NCBI GenBank assembly: GCA_947573385.1
Contig: CANPFP010000010.1
Location: 1-37,753, forward strand
Length of the DNA: 37,753 nucleotides
From: an uncultured Bacillota bacterium
GTDB taxonomy: Bacteria; Bacillota; Clostridia; Oscillospirales; Oscillospiraceae
Direction of reading: 5' to 3'
The translations under genes and the position numbers were made by a program. Of this stretch, positions 30,281-37,753 are shown piece after piece; positions within the stretch are counted from its first letter, which is position 1, and the number at the start of each line of letters is the position of its first letter. The notes beneath the pieces are model-generated. The model did no database searches. It saw only the letters and a program-made list of their open reading frames with translations, and was not told the DNA's origin.

Positions 30281-32524
30281 TCACAACGCTATTTTTGTCA
30301 CCCCCGGGGCGCTGCCCAGCACCTCGCCCTCCCGCTTCTGGCAGGTGAACAGAAGCAGCTGCTGCTCCCCGGACAGCTCCCAAAGAAGCTCCAGGGCGTA
30401 GGTCAGGCGGCCGTCGTCGAAGGAAGCCAGGGCGTCGTCCAGCAGGATGGGGGGCTTTTCGGGCAGGCACAGCCGGCACACCGCCAGCCGCAGAGCCAGG
30501 TAGAGCTGGTCCGCCGTCCCCCGGGACAGGTACAGGGCAGAGCGGGGCAGCACCCCGTCCCCCTCCCGGACAAAGCCCTCCAGCTCTCGGGTGAGGGACA
30601 CCGCCGGGTACTTGTCCCCGGTGAGCCGGGCCATATACTGGCCGGTGAGCCGGTTCAGCTCGGGAGAAAACCGCTCCTGAAGGCGGGCGTTGGCCTGGGT
30701 GAGGGCGTCCATGGCCAGGGAGATGGCCTCCAGTTCCAGCCTGCGCCGGGCCAGCCGTTCCTCCAGCCGTTCCTTCTGGGCGGACAGGACGGCGGGGTCC
30801 CCCATGGCGCTGAGGGTGCCCCGGGCCTGGTTCAGCTGGGCGTTTATCTGTTCCAGTCGCTGGGCGGCCTGGGCCAGGGCCAGTTCGGTCTCCTGGGGGC
30901 CCAGGTCGGGGATGGGCAACTCCGGGATGGGGCCGTCCTGATGCTCGGCTCCCTGGGCGGCCAGGTCGTCCAGCCGGCGGCGGGCGGCGGCGGCCCGCTC
31001 CCGGGCCAGAGCCAGGTCGTGGTCTATATTCAGTGCCCGGCTCAGGGCTGCGGAGCAGCCGAACAGGTCAGTCACCTCCGGGGCGAAGCCGTGGACAAAG
31101 TCCAGCAGCTCCGCCTTTGTGCTGTCCCGTTTGCTCTGCCGCTCGGTGACGGCGTTTTGAATGACCTCCACCTCGTGGGCGGCCTTGTCCGCCGCCTGAC
31201 AGCGGTCCTTATAGTTTTGCGCCAGGGCGGTGAGCTCCTCCGGGGTCTGGACGCCGTACTGTTCTAGAATTTGAGCGGCGTCTTTTCTTATCTTACTGAC
31301 CCGCCTTTTTTGCAGATAGGCCAGGAGAAGATTACATGCGAACACGGTTACGGCCAGGAAGGAGATATAATTCATTCCATTTCTCACGAAAAGGGGAATT
31401 GCCAGCAAGATTAACCAAGCCAGGCCCACAGCGATAAACACGGGGCAGGTGCGCTGGTATTTCCGGGCTTTTTCCTGCGCTGCCTGCCAAGTGGAGCAGT
31501 CAGCCGCCGCTTTAGCCGCCGCCGTCTCCCCGGTCATGTTGGGGAAGTAATCGTCCTTCGCGGTTTCCCGGGCCTTGGCGGCGGTCTCCTCCGCCTCCTC
31601 CAGCGCGGCGGAGCCCTGTTTGATCTCCCCCTCCAGGACCTTGATGTATTGCAGCTCGCCCTGGGCCTTTTTCAGCGTCTCCCGGTCGGGGATGGGGCGG
31701 GCGGCAAGCTCCCGCTCCAGATCGTCCAGCTGCTTCCGGGCGTTCTGCCCGTCCAGTTCCGCCTGGGCGTACCGGTCAGACAGCTTCCGCCGGGCGAGCA
31801 GGCGGTGGACCTCCGCCTGCCGGGCCAGGCCCTCCCGGGTGCGGGCCAGAGCGGCCTGCTCCCCCTCCAGCCGGGCGGTGAGGGCGGCGGAGCGCTCCAG
31901 CGTCTCCAGATTTTCCTGCACCTGAGCCAGCTGGGTCTCCAGCCTGGGGATGTCCCCCACGCTTTTGTTGACCTGCCGCCGGTTTTTCCAGGCCTTCAGC
32001 CGCTCCATAGCCTGGGAGAAGGACACGTCCTCCTCCCCCGATGTGACCAGAGCGGCGATGCGCCGCTCCAGCTCGGGAGCGGCGGTGAGGGACAGATTCC
32101 CGTCCCCCAGAAAGGCGGAGCGGGTGAATACCTCCGCCCCCACTCCGGTGAGCAGTTCGCCGCAGTTGGAGGCGGTGAGACCGGGCACCGGCTCCTGGGT
32201 GCCGGTGTAGACGGCGGAGAAGGCCCCGAAGGGGGTGTTTCCTCTGGGACCCCGGCGGATGGTGATGTCCCGGCCCTCATAGTCCAGGGTGATCTCTCCC
32301 TCCATGGGGGCTCCGGACCAGGGCTGATAGCGGTTCTTGTCAGCGAGATAGCCCTTTTTGTCCCGGTCCCGGGTGTCGATGCCGTAGAGCATGGCCCGCC
32401 AGAAGGCGGCCCAGGTGGATTTACCCCCCTCGTTGGGGGCGTGGATGAGGGTGAGACCGGGCCCCGGCTCCAGCCGGGCCCTCTCCAGCCGGCCAAAGGT
32501 GGCGGTCATGGATTTGATTTTCAC
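30281..32524 (-). CDS. YhaN-like AAA/SbcC-type ATPase with a membrane hairpin
   Basis: 747 residues. The P-loop HAPNEGGKST (about residues 28-37) opens an ABC/Rad50-type ATPase half. Two long coiled-coil arms follow (about residues 175-390 and 440-640), separated by two membrane helices (VFIAVGLAWLILLAIPLFV and FLAVTVFACNLLLAYL, about residues 380-430). The second ATPase half has LSRGTADQLYLALRLAV (signature) and PILLDDALASFDD (Walker B). The membrane hairpin in place of a zinc hook is the YhaN hallmark. The start is GTG at 32524, overlapping the TGA of the upstream gene by four bases (GTGA). Upstream codons lie inside that gene and are rejected. Partner of the nuclease encoded just before it; probable role in DNA end processing at the membrane. 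Confidence 0.88.
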   Translation of the reverse strand: MKIKSMTATFGRLERARLEPGPGLTLIHAPNEGGKSTWAAFWRAMLYGIDTRDRDKKGYLADKNRYQPWSGAPMEGEITLDYEGRDITIRRGPRGNTPFGAFSAVYTGTQEPVPGLTASNCGELLTGVGAEVFTRSAFLGDGNLSLTAAPELERRIAALVTSGEEDVSFSQAMERLKAWKNRRQVNKSVGDIPRLETQLAQVQENLETLERSAALTARLEGEQAALARTREGLARQAEVHRLLARRKLSDRYAQAELDGQNARKQLDDLERELAARPIPDRETLKKAQGELQYIKVLEGEIKQGSAALEEAEETAAKARETAKDDYFPNMTGETAAAKAAADCSTWQAAQEKARKYQRTCPVFIAVGLAWLILLAIPLFVRNGMNYISFLAVTVFACNLLLAYLQKRRVSKIRKDAAQILEQYGVQTPEELTALAQNYKDRCQAADKAAHEVEVIQNAVTERQSKRDSTKAELLDFVHGFAPEVTDLFGCSAALSRALNIDHDLALARERAAAARRRLDDLAAQGAEHQDGPIPELPIPDLGPQETELALAQAAQRLEQINAQLNQARGTLSAMGDPAVLSAQKERLEERLARRRLELEAISLAMDALTQANARLQERFSPELNRLTGQYMARLTGDKYPAVSLTRELEGFVREGDGVLPRSALYLSRGTADQLYLALRLAVCRLCLPEKPPILLDDALASFDDGRLTYALELLWELSGEQQLLLFTCQKREGEVLGSAPGVTKIAL

Positions 32525-33594
32525 GGCTCCTCCCCCCTCTCCAGAGCGGCCAGCCCATACCGGGCCGCCAGCTGACAGACCGGGTTGTCCGGCTCCGCCT
32601 GGCACTTCTCCCACATAGTGCGCAGGAACAGCCCCGTGAGGGCGTCCTCCTCCCGCCGGGTCCATAGATCCTGGGGCAGGCGGGTGCGGTCGATGAGGGT
32701 CAGACCGTAAAACGCCGGGGAGAGGGCACGGTCCAGGGCGGACAGGTTGGGAGACTGTCCTTCCCCGGTGAGAATCAGGCGGCAGATGAGGTGCTCAGTG
32801 TCCTCTGGGAGGGCGGTCTGAATTGCGGACTGGACATCTCCCGCACCGGTAATGTCCACTGTGGCGATCTCATAGCGGTATTTTGCCAGGGGGACGAACT
32901 GGGCGGTCACCCGGCCCGGCTCGGTCTCCACATAGAGGACCCCCTTCTCCCCCAGCTCGTCAAAGCCCCGCCCCTCGGGGCAGCCGGGGTAGGCCCAATA
33001 GGTGTTCCCCTCCCTCTGCAGGCCGCTGCCCTGGTGGACGTGGCCCAGGGCCAGGTAGTCCAGAGCGCTGGCGGCGATGTCCATTGCTGAGATTGGGCCG
33101 TAGCCGCTTCCCTGTCCCACCTCTCCGTGGAGGACGGCGATGTGCAGCTTTCCGTCATCGGGAACGGTCAGTCCTTCCAGAGGGCGGGAATCCTGATGGG
33201 CGCCGGTGAAGGCGCGGCCCCACAGAGTACAGCCGGGCAGCTCCACCGTCTCCAGGGCGGCGCCGGAAAAAATATGTACGTTGTCCGGCCAGGTCAGGGC
33301 GGCCCAGACCGACCGGGAGCTGTAGAAGTCGTGATTGCCGGGGGCGACGAATACCGGGCAGGGGATGTTGCCCAGCGTTTCCCGCAGGGCCTGGGCCGTC
33401 TCCCGGAAGATGTGCTCGGAATCCAGCAGATCGCCGGCCAGCAGCACCAGATCGGCCTGTTTTTCCCTGGCCAGTGCCGCCAGCCGGTCCAGCAGCTCCC
33501 GCTGCTCCCCCCGGCGCTGGGCGGCCCGCTCCGGCGTCAGGCCGGAAAAGGGGCTGTCCAGGTGGAAATCGGCCCCGTGGATGATTTTTAACAT
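32521..33594 (-). CDS. YhaO-like metallophosphoesterase (SbcD/Mre11 family)
   Basis: Probable DNA nuclease subunit. The 357 residues carry the calcineurin-like motifs GADFHLDSP (D9, H11), LLAGDLLDSEH, APGNHDFYSS, HGEVGQGSG and LGHVHQGS. A C-terminal capping region of about 110 residues follows. The order nuclease then ATPase, with a 4-bp overlap, matches yhaO-yhaN in bacilli and sbcD-sbcC generally. The ATG at 33594 has GAGGAG upstream, inside the end of ymdB. It lies 3 bp after the ymdB TAG, so the three genes form one operon. Confidence 0.9.
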   Translation of the reverse strand: MLKIIHGADFHLDSPFSGLTPERAAQRRGEQRELLDRLAALAREKQADLVLLAGDLLDSEHIFRETAQALRETLGNIPCPVFVAPGNHDFYSSRSVWAALTWPDNVHIFSGAALETVELPGCTLWGRAFTGAHQDSRPLEGLTVPDDGKLHIAVLHGEVGQGSGYGPISAMDIAASALDYLALGHVHQGSGLQREGNTYWAYPGCPEGRGFDELGEKGVLYVETEPGRVTAQFVPLAKYRYEIATVDITGAGDVQSAIQTALPEDTEHLICRLILTGEGQSPNLSALDRALSPAFYGLTLIDRTRLPQDLWTRREEDALTGLFLRTMWEKCQAEPDNPVCQLAARYGLAALERGEEP

Positions 33595-33597
33595 GGG

Positions 33598-34374
33598 CTA
33601 CTCCTCAATATCCGTCCGCGTCACGCTGACGCACTTCTTTTTCTCTGTGTCAATGACAAACAGGCAGGCGTTGAGCTTGCAGTTGCCCTCCGCCTCTTCA
33701 TACCGCCGGGGCAGACCGCCGAGAAAGAGGTTCAAGGAGTTCTCCGGCTTGATACCCAGCACCGAGTTGACGGGTCCGGTCATCCCCAGGTCGGTGACGA
33801 AGCCGGTGCCGCCTGGGAGCACACGGCAGTCCGCCGTGGGCACGTGGGTGTGGGTGCCCCAAACCGCCGCCGCCCGGCCGTCCAGATGCCAGCCCATGGC
33901 CCCCTTCTCGCTGGTGGCTTCGGCGTGGAAGTCCACCAGCAGCAGGTCGAAGCCCCCCCGGTTGAAGAAGTAGTTGGCGGCCTTGAAAGGGCTGTCCAGG
34001 TTGGAGTTCAGGTCTACCCGGCCCATAATATTGAGCACCCCCAGCCGCAGGCCCTGGCACTGGTATATCCCAAAGCCTTTCCCCGGTACCCGGCCGGCGT
34101 AGTTGGCGGGGCGGAGGATGCGCTCCTCCTTGTCCAGAAAGGCCCCGATCTGGATACGGTTCCAGGTGTGGTTGCCCAGGGTAATCACATCGGTGCCGGA
34201 CTCCAGCATCCGCCGGGCCTGGGCGGGGGTGATGCCCACCCCGGAAGCGTTCTCCCCGTTGACCACGGTGAAATGGGCGCCTGTCTCCTCCCGCAGGCCA
34301 GGCAGACGGCGGGACAGAATGTCCTGCCCCCCCTCGCCCACCACATCGCCTACGGCTAATACATTTAACAGCAT
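33598..34374 (-). CDS. ymdB: YmdB-family metallophosphoesterase (2',3'-cyclic phosphodiesterase)
   Basis: Binuclear metal phosphodiesterase of the TIGR00282 family; B. subtilis YmdB hydrolyses cyclic nucleotides and affects biofilm and nanotube formation. The 258 residues have AVGDVVGEGGQ (D10), VVNGENASGVG, TLGNHTW, VDFHAEATSEK and GTHTHVPTAD, all family blocks. The ATG at 34374 has AAGGAGGA upstream. It starts an operon with the yhaO/yhaN-like pair; many Firmicutes instead have ymdB next to rny. The promoter at 34423-34451 fits. Confidence 0.93.
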   Translation of the reverse strand: MLLNVLAVGDVVGEGGQDILSRRLPGLREETGAHFTVVNGENASGVGITPAQARRMLESGTDVITLGNHTWNRIQIGAFLDKEERILRPANYAGRVPGKGFGIYQCQGLRLGVLNIMGRVDLNSNLDSPFKAANYFFNRGGFDLLLVDFHAEATSEKGAMGWHLDGRAAAVWGTHTHVPTADCRVLPGGTGFVTDLGMTGPVNSVLGIKPENSLNLFLGGLPRRYEEAEGNCKLNACLFVIDTEKKKCVSVTRTDIEE

Positions 34375-34422
34375 AGATTGTCCTCCTTGCTGGCGGTTAT
34401 TGTCTTACTTGGCTATTAAGCT

Positions 34423-34451
34423 ATTATAAAGTATTCCCGCAAAATACGCAA
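34423..34451 (-). promoter_or_regulatory. Promoter of the ymdB-yhaO-yhaN-like operon
   Basis: Minus strand TTGCGT, 17-bp spacer, TATAAT. The -35 is weak, the -10 perfect. The leader is about 42 nt. Confidence 0.68.
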
Positions 34452-34548
34452 TGGCTATCTTGGATATGGCGCTGTTTCATAAGAAGCAGCTGTTTGAAGA
34501 ATAAAACCGCCCTGTCACCCTTGACAAGACGGACAAAACAGAATCTTG

Positions 34549-34580
34549 GGGACGCGGACGTCTCGTGAAGCGTCCCTATA
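34549..34580. repeat. Degenerate GTAGGG-type half element
   Basis: GGGACGC (34549-34555) pairs with GCGTCCC (34570-34576), followed by TATAG. It resembles the right half of the element after hemZ (GACGCATCGTGATGCGTCCCTAC) but has a diverged loop. Confidence 0.5.
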
Positions 34581-34645
34581 GAGACGGCGCAAATCGTTAT
34601 CTCTTTGCATGGTTCCTGATGCAAAACATTAGCGGACGGAGGAAA

Positions 34646-34674
34646 CAAAAGCGGGACGGCGTGCCGTCCCGCTT
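34646..34674 (-). terminator. Terminator of rpsO-pnp
   Basis: Perfect 12-bp stem AAGCGGGACGGC / GCCGTCCCGCTT with a 2-nt loop, followed on the minus strand by TTGTTT. It lies just after the pnp stop. Confidence 0.9.
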
Positions 34675-34683
34675 AAAAGCTGC

Positions 34684-36834
34684 TTATTTAATGGGCAGAC
34701 CGGCCTCTTTCTTGGCCTTGATCTCCCGGAGGGCGTCCTTATAGGACAGGTTGACCCGGCCCTTCTCGTCGATCTCAGTGACCTTGACCCAGATCATGTC
34801 GCCGATGTTGACCACGTCCTCCACCTTCTCCACCCGGCGCTCGGCCAGCTTGGAGATGTGGACCATGCCGTCCTTGCCGGGGGCCAGCTCCACGAAGGCG
34901 CCGAACTGGAGGATGCGCACCACCTTGCCGTAGTACAGCTCGCCCACCTGGGGGACGAACACGATGGTCTCGATCATCTTCTTGGCGGCGTCGCAGGAGG
35001 CGGCGTCGGGGGAGGCGATGTGGATGGTGCCGTCGTCCTCAATGTCGATCTGGGCGCCCGACTCGGCGGTGATCTTCTGGATGACCGAGCCGCCCTTGCC
35101 GATGACCTCCCGGATCTTGTCCGGGTCGATCTTCATGGACAGCATCTTGGGGGCCCATTTGCATACCTCGGGGCGGGGAGCGGCGATGCAGGGCAGCATC
35201 ACCTCGTCCAGAATGGCAAACCGGGCGTCCCGGGTGATGTCCAGGGCCTCTTTGATAATCTCGTGGCTTAGACCGTCGTTCTTCAGGTCCATCTGGATGG
35301 CGGTGATGCCCGACTTGGTGCCGGCCACCTTGAAGTCCATCTCGCCGTGGAAGTCCTCCACGCCCTGGATGTCGATGAAGGTGGTAAAGCCGCCGTTGTC
35401 GTCCTGAATCAGGCCGCAGGAGATGCCGGCCACCGGGGCCTTGATGGGCACGCCGGCGTCCATCAGGGCCAGGGTGGAGCCGCAGATGGAGCCCTGGGAG
35501 GTGGAGCCGTTGGAGGAGAGCACCTCGGAGACGACGCGGATGGCGTAGGGGAACTCCTCCTCAGAGGGGAGCACCGGGGCCAGAGCCCGCTCGGCCAGGA
35601 AGCCGTGGCCGTACTCCCGGCGGTTGGTGGACCGGGGAGCCCGGGCCTCGCCCACGGAGTAGGGGGGGAAGTTGTAGTGGTGCATATACCGCTTCTCTGT
35701 CTCCTCCCAAATGGTGTCCAGCTTCTGGGAGGCGGCCAGGGTGTTCAGAGTACACACCGACAGCACCTGGGTCTGTCCCCGGGTGAACAGGCCGGAGCCG
35801 TGGACCCGGGGCAGCAGGCCCACCTCGGCGGCCAGGGGACGAATCTCGTTCTGGGCCCGGCCGTCCACCCGGTGGCCCTCCAGCAGCCAGGCCTTGACGA
35901 TCTTCTTCTGGAACTTGTAGGTGAACTCCTCCAGGTACTTGTCCATGTCGGGGTACTGCTCCAGATACTTCTCATGCCAGTGCTCGATCATGGCGTTCCA
36001 GCGGGCCTCCCGGACGTTCTTGTCGTCGGTGTCCATGGCGGCCTTGGCCTCGTCCATGAAGTTGGCCACGATGTCGTCAAAGAGCTCCTGGTTGAACTGG
36101 GCGTGGTCGTACTCCATCTTGGGCTTGCCGATCTCCCGGACAATCTGGTCGATGAAGTCGATCTGCTTGCGGATCTCCTCGTGGGCCTTGACGATGCCGG
36201 CGTACATGATCTCGTCGGGAATCTCGTCGGCCCCGGCCTCGATCATGACCACCTTCTCCCGGGTGGCGGCCACGGTCACGTCCATGCGGCTGGTCTTGCG
36301 CTGGGCCTGGTTGGGGTTGAGGACGATCTGTCCGTCGCAGAAGCCCACCTCCAGGCAGCCGATGGGGCCGGCGAAGGGGATTTCACTATAGCTCACGCAG
36401 GCGGAGGCTCCGATCATGGCGGCCACCTCGGGGGAGCAGTCGTAATCCACGCTCATAACGGTGCACTGGATGCACACGTCGTTGCGGAAGTCGTAGGGGA
36501 ACAGGGGGCGCATGGGCCGGTCGATGAGGCGGCTGGCCAGCACGGCGGGCAGGGAGGGCCGGCCCTCGCGGCGCATGAAGGAGCCGGGGATGCGGCCCAC
36601 GGCGTACAGCTTCTCCTCAAACTCCACGGACAGGGGGAAGAAGTCGATGCCGTCCCGGGGACGGGGGGAGACGGTGGCGGCCACCATGACGGTGGTCTCG
36701 CCGTACTTCACCAGGGCGGAGGCGGAGGCCAGCTCGGCCACCTTGCCCACCTCGATGGTGAGGGGCCGGCCGCACAGGTCCATGGTCCAGCTCTTGAACT
36801 TGGGGAACTGCTTGTGCTTGATGATTGTTGACAT
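34684..36834 (-). CDS. pnp: Polynucleotide phosphorylase
   Basis: 3'-5' phosphorolytic exoribonuclease and RNA-end polymerase, part of the RNA degradosome. The 716 residues have the two RNase PH cores, with the first-core block VSPRPRDGIDFFPLSVEFEEKLYAVGRIPGSF and the second-core LFTRGQTQVLSV and MDFKVAGTKSGITAIQMDLK (catalytic Asp region). They are followed by KH (IREVIGKGGSVIQKI, GKGG loop) and S1 (YYGKVVRILQFGAFVELAPGKDGMVHISKLAERRVE). The start at 36834 has AAAGGAG upstream; a six-codon longer ATG covers that site and is rejected. It follows rpsO, the classic order, but 295 bp of palindromic repeats separate the two. Confidence 0.98.
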   Translation of the reverse strand: MSTIIKHKQFPKFKSWTMDLCGRPLTIEVGKVAELASASALVKYGETTVMVAATVSPRPRDGIDFFPLSVEFEEKLYAVGRIPGSFMRREGRPSLPAVLASRLIDRPMRPLFPYDFRNDVCIQCTVMSVDYDCSPEVAAMIGASACVSYSEIPFAGPIGCLEVGFCDGQIVLNPNQAQRKTSRMDVTVAATREKVVMIEAGADEIPDEIMYAGIVKAHEEIRKQIDFIDQIVREIGKPKMEYDHAQFNQELFDDIVANFMDEAKAAMDTDDKNVREARWNAMIEHWHEKYLEQYPDMDKYLEEFTYKFQKKIVKAWLLEGHRVDGRAQNEIRPLAAEVGLLPRVHGSGLFTRGQTQVLSVCTLNTLAASQKLDTIWEETEKRYMHHYNFPPYSVGEARAPRSTNRREYGHGFLAERALAPVLPSEEEFPYAIRVVSEVLSSNGSTSQGSICGSTLALMDAGVPIKAPVAGISCGLIQDDNGGFTTFIDIQGVEDFHGEMDFKVAGTKSGITAIQMDLKNDGLSHEIIKEALDITRDARFAILDEVMLPCIAAPRPEVCKWAPKMLSMKIDPDKIREVIGKGGSVIQKITAESGAQIDIEDDGTIHIASPDAASCDAAKKMIETIVFVPQVGELYYGKVVRILQFGAFVELAPGKDGMVHISKLAERRVEKVEDVVNIGDMIWVKVTEIDEKGRVNLSYKDALREIKAKKEAGLPIK

Positions 36835-36906
36835 GTTGATTCTCCTTTTCATTGGTATCTCCGGCGTCTCAACTGCCCTTTAGCACTTGAATACGAGGTC
36901 GGGGCA

Positions 36907-37029
36907 CCCTCTCCGTCACGGCTCCGCCGTGCCACCTCCCCCAAAGGGAGAGACAGGCGTACATGCACCCGCCGCAACGCCTTAGCTCCCCCAGAGGGGG
37001 AACTGTCAGCCGCAGGCTGACTGAGAGGG
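36907..37029. repeat. 123-bp CTCTC-type palindromic element between rpsO and pnp
   Basis: It begins CCCTCTCCGTCACGG and ends GGCTGACTGAGAGGG, the inverse orientation of the 20245 copy, with about 30 bp more in the middle. Hairpins: CACGGC/GCCGTG, CTCCCCCAAAGGGAG, GCTCCCCCAGAGGGGG and GTCAGCCGCAGGCTGAC. Confidence 0.82.
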
Positions 37030-37086
37030 GCAACCCCATATTCAACTGCTAAAAGACCAGAAAAAACCGCCGGGGTATATGCGAAC

Positions 37087-37118
37087 ATAGGGCGGAGCGC
37101 AGAAAACGCCCGCCCTAC
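37087..37118. repeat. 32-bp GTAGGG-type single palindrome after rpsO
   Basis: ATAGGGCGG at one end and CCGCCCTAC at the other, with inner GCGC/CG pairing. It ends 12 bp before the rpsO stop codon. It looks like a single-palindrome member of the GTAGGG family. Confidence 0.65.
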
Positions 37119-37129
37119 ATTTCACAATC

Positions 37130-37396
37130 TTACTTACGGATGCCCAGCTTGGCGATGATGGCGCGGTAGCGCTCGATGTCCTTGGCCATCAGGTAGTCCA
37201 GCAGCTTGCGGCGCTTGCCGATCATCTTGTACAGGCCGCGGCGGCTGTGGTTGTCGTGGATGTGCACCCGCAGGTGCTCGGTGAGCTCCTTGATGCGGGC
37301 GGTGAGAATGGCGATCTGCACCTCGGGGGAGCCGGTGTCGGTCTCGTGGGTGCGGTTGGCCTCGATAACGGCCGTCTTTTCGTCCTTGCGGATCAT
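37130..37396 (-). CDS. rpsO: 30S ribosomal protein S15
   Basis: Binds 16S rRNA helices 20-22 early in 30S assembly. The 88 residues match the S15 length and signature: [51 protein letters not shown], and the ending [13 protein letters not shown]. The ATG at 37396 follows AAAGGTGG; a GTG four codons upstream covers that site and is rejected. It is the first gene of the rpsO-pnp unit, with a strong promoter and a structured leader. Confidence 0.98.
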   Translation of the reverse strand: MIRKDEKTAVIEANRTHETDTGSPEVQIAILTARIKELTEHLRVHIHDNHSRRGLYKMIGKRRKLLDYLMAKDIERYRAIIAKLGIRK

Positions 37397-37516
37397 GGGA
37401 AATTCCACCTTTCAAAATGTTCTGTCCTGGGGCCGGGTATCGGGCGGGTGTGTCCCCGCGCACCTGCGCGGGCCATGTCCCGAAACCAAGCGGGGGACGG
37501 TGCACAGCTGTTGTGC
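37397..37516 (-). promoter_or_regulatory. Structured 5' leader of rpsO
   Basis: About 120 nt between the predicted start and the ATG. A hairpin GCACA/TGTGC begins at the 5' end (37502-37516). A 7-bp stem CCCGCGC / GCGCGGG lies at 37455-37472. GTCCCC (37452-37457) could pair instead with GGGGAC (near 37493-37498), which would exclude that stem. S15 represses its own mRNA through leader structures in several phyla, each with a different fold; this leader is a candidate. The structure is seen, the regulation inferred. Confidence 0.45.
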
Positions 37517-37522
37517 CCGGAT

Positions 37523-37551
37523 AATATATCATAGTTTTTTCCTGATGTAAA
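37523..37551 (-). promoter_or_regulatory. Promoter of rpsO-pnp
   Basis: Minus strand TTTACA, 17-bp spacer, TATATT, in an AT-rich gap. The predicted start is near 37516. Confidence 0.78.
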
Positions 37552-37580
37552 GGGAAAATCCCAGGTTTGCGGAAAAATTT

Positions 37581-37753
37581 TTATTGGTCCCCCATAACCA
37601 GCTGAAGCTCCTCCAGCGCCTGCATGGCTTCCTCCGCCTGCTGTGAGATGTCCGCCAGCTTTGCGAAGGCTTTGGTGTAAAGTTCGCGGTATTGTTCGGC
37701 TGTAGCTTTGCGCACAAGCTGCGAAAACCTTGCACATAATCTGCAAAAAAGAA
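37581..37753 (-). CDS. C-terminal end of a small helical protein (5' end outside the window)
   Basis: 57 codons are visible before the TAA at 37581-37583. The residues (ARFSQLVRKATAEQYRELY, then AFAKLADISQQAEEAMQALEELQLVMGDQ) form a strongly amphipathic, charged helix with coiled-coil spacing. This frame has the natural codon pattern; the two other open frames give Arg/Ser- or Gly-rich nonsense. No start with a ribosome site is visible, so the 5' end probably lies beyond the right edge. No family recognised. No clear terminator separates it from the rpsO promoter. Confidence 0.55.
   Translation of the reverse strand, partial: LFCRLCARFSQLVRKATAEQYRELYTKAFAKLADISQQAEEAMQALEELQLVMGDQ

Larger units (their letters stand above)
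34375..34683. other. Gap between ymdB and pnp
   Basis: It contains the ymdB promoter, a degenerate half copy of the GTAGGG-type repeat (34549-34580; GGGACGC / GCGTCCC), another imperfect palindrome near 34507-34532, and the pnp terminator. An open frame at 34424-34648 on the minus strand lacks a ribosome site and crosses these elements, so I do not call a gene. Confidence 0.6.

Noticed and set aside
34424-34648. 74-codon minus-strand frame between ymdB and pnp
   Set aside because: It crosses the ymdB promoter, a degenerate repeat and part of the pnp terminator, and has no ribosome site.
35347-36831. 494-codon plus-strand frame opposite pnp
   Set aside because: Antisense shadow, repetitive Gly/His/Val/Leu composition.
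36849-37088. 79-codon minus-strand frame between rpsO and pnp
   Set aside because: It consists almost wholly of the translated palindromic repeat (its PLSQPAA and LSLPLGEVARRSRDGEG stretches).
8465-37118. Palindromic elements as a CRISPR array
   Set aside because: Copies are dispersed, differ in sequence and have no regular spacers; no cas genes are present.

Overview
The window reads as a stretch of core chromosome from a GC-rich, spore-forming clostridium, most likely of the Oscillospiraceae (Flavonifractor / Pseudoflavonifractor-like). This rests on a spoIIP gene, HemZ, SepF/DivIVA, a YhaO/YhaN-type nuclease pair, strong Gram-positive Shine-Dalgarno sites, and GC-rich coding DNA broken by short AT-rich promoter gaps. 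The assignment is inferred from gene content and family resemblance, not from a search. I see no tRNA, rRNA, CRISPR array, insertion sequence or prophage.

Region 1 (1-12757, minus strand) is one long co-directional run that starts at a good promoter (TTGTAC-17-TATAAT, 12729-12757). In transcription order it holds miaB, mutS, a lipoprotein, a small membrane protein, mutL, an unknown gene, miaA, hfq, a HlyD-like adaptor, a YggS-type PLP protein, sepF and divIVA (cut by the window edge). It joins tRNA modification (MiaA supplies the isopentenyl group that MiaB methylthiolates), mismatch repair (MutS/MutL), an RNA chaperone and septum formation.

Region 2 (12807-17865, plus strand) carries a zinc-ribbon membrane protein, spoIIP behind a candidate sigma-E promoter, a possible 26-residue peptide with its own terminator, and a P-type calcium-like ATPase.

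Region 3 (17857-18316) is a compact divergent pair, an XRE repressor and a ribbon-helix-helix protein, sharing a 46-bp dyad that covers both promoters. Region 4 (18322-23471) holds a GH13 amylase-family enzyme, a P-loop uridine-kinase-like protein, hemZ and a second XRE regulator on the minus strand. The second XRE gene and a small unknown plus-strand gene have promoters that share one -10 region.

Region 5 (23473-29527, minus) is a recJ - rel - dtd - unknown - metallo-hydrolase operon with its own promoter. Region 6 (29530-34451, minus) is ymdB - yhaO-like - yhaN-like, then lepB with its own promoter and terminator. Region 7 (34646-37753, minus) is rpsO - pnp with a structured leader, preceded by the 3' end of a small coiled-coil gene.

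The most unusual feature is not a gene. At least two families of palindromic repeats sit between cistrons of the same operon. In four cases (mutS, hemZ, dtd, recJ) the terminal GTAG of the repeat supplies the TAG stop codon of the preceding gene, and several related palindromes lie in frame inside the MutL linker. The two regulator/small-protein switches are the other accessory-looking items. The rest is ordinary housekeeping.
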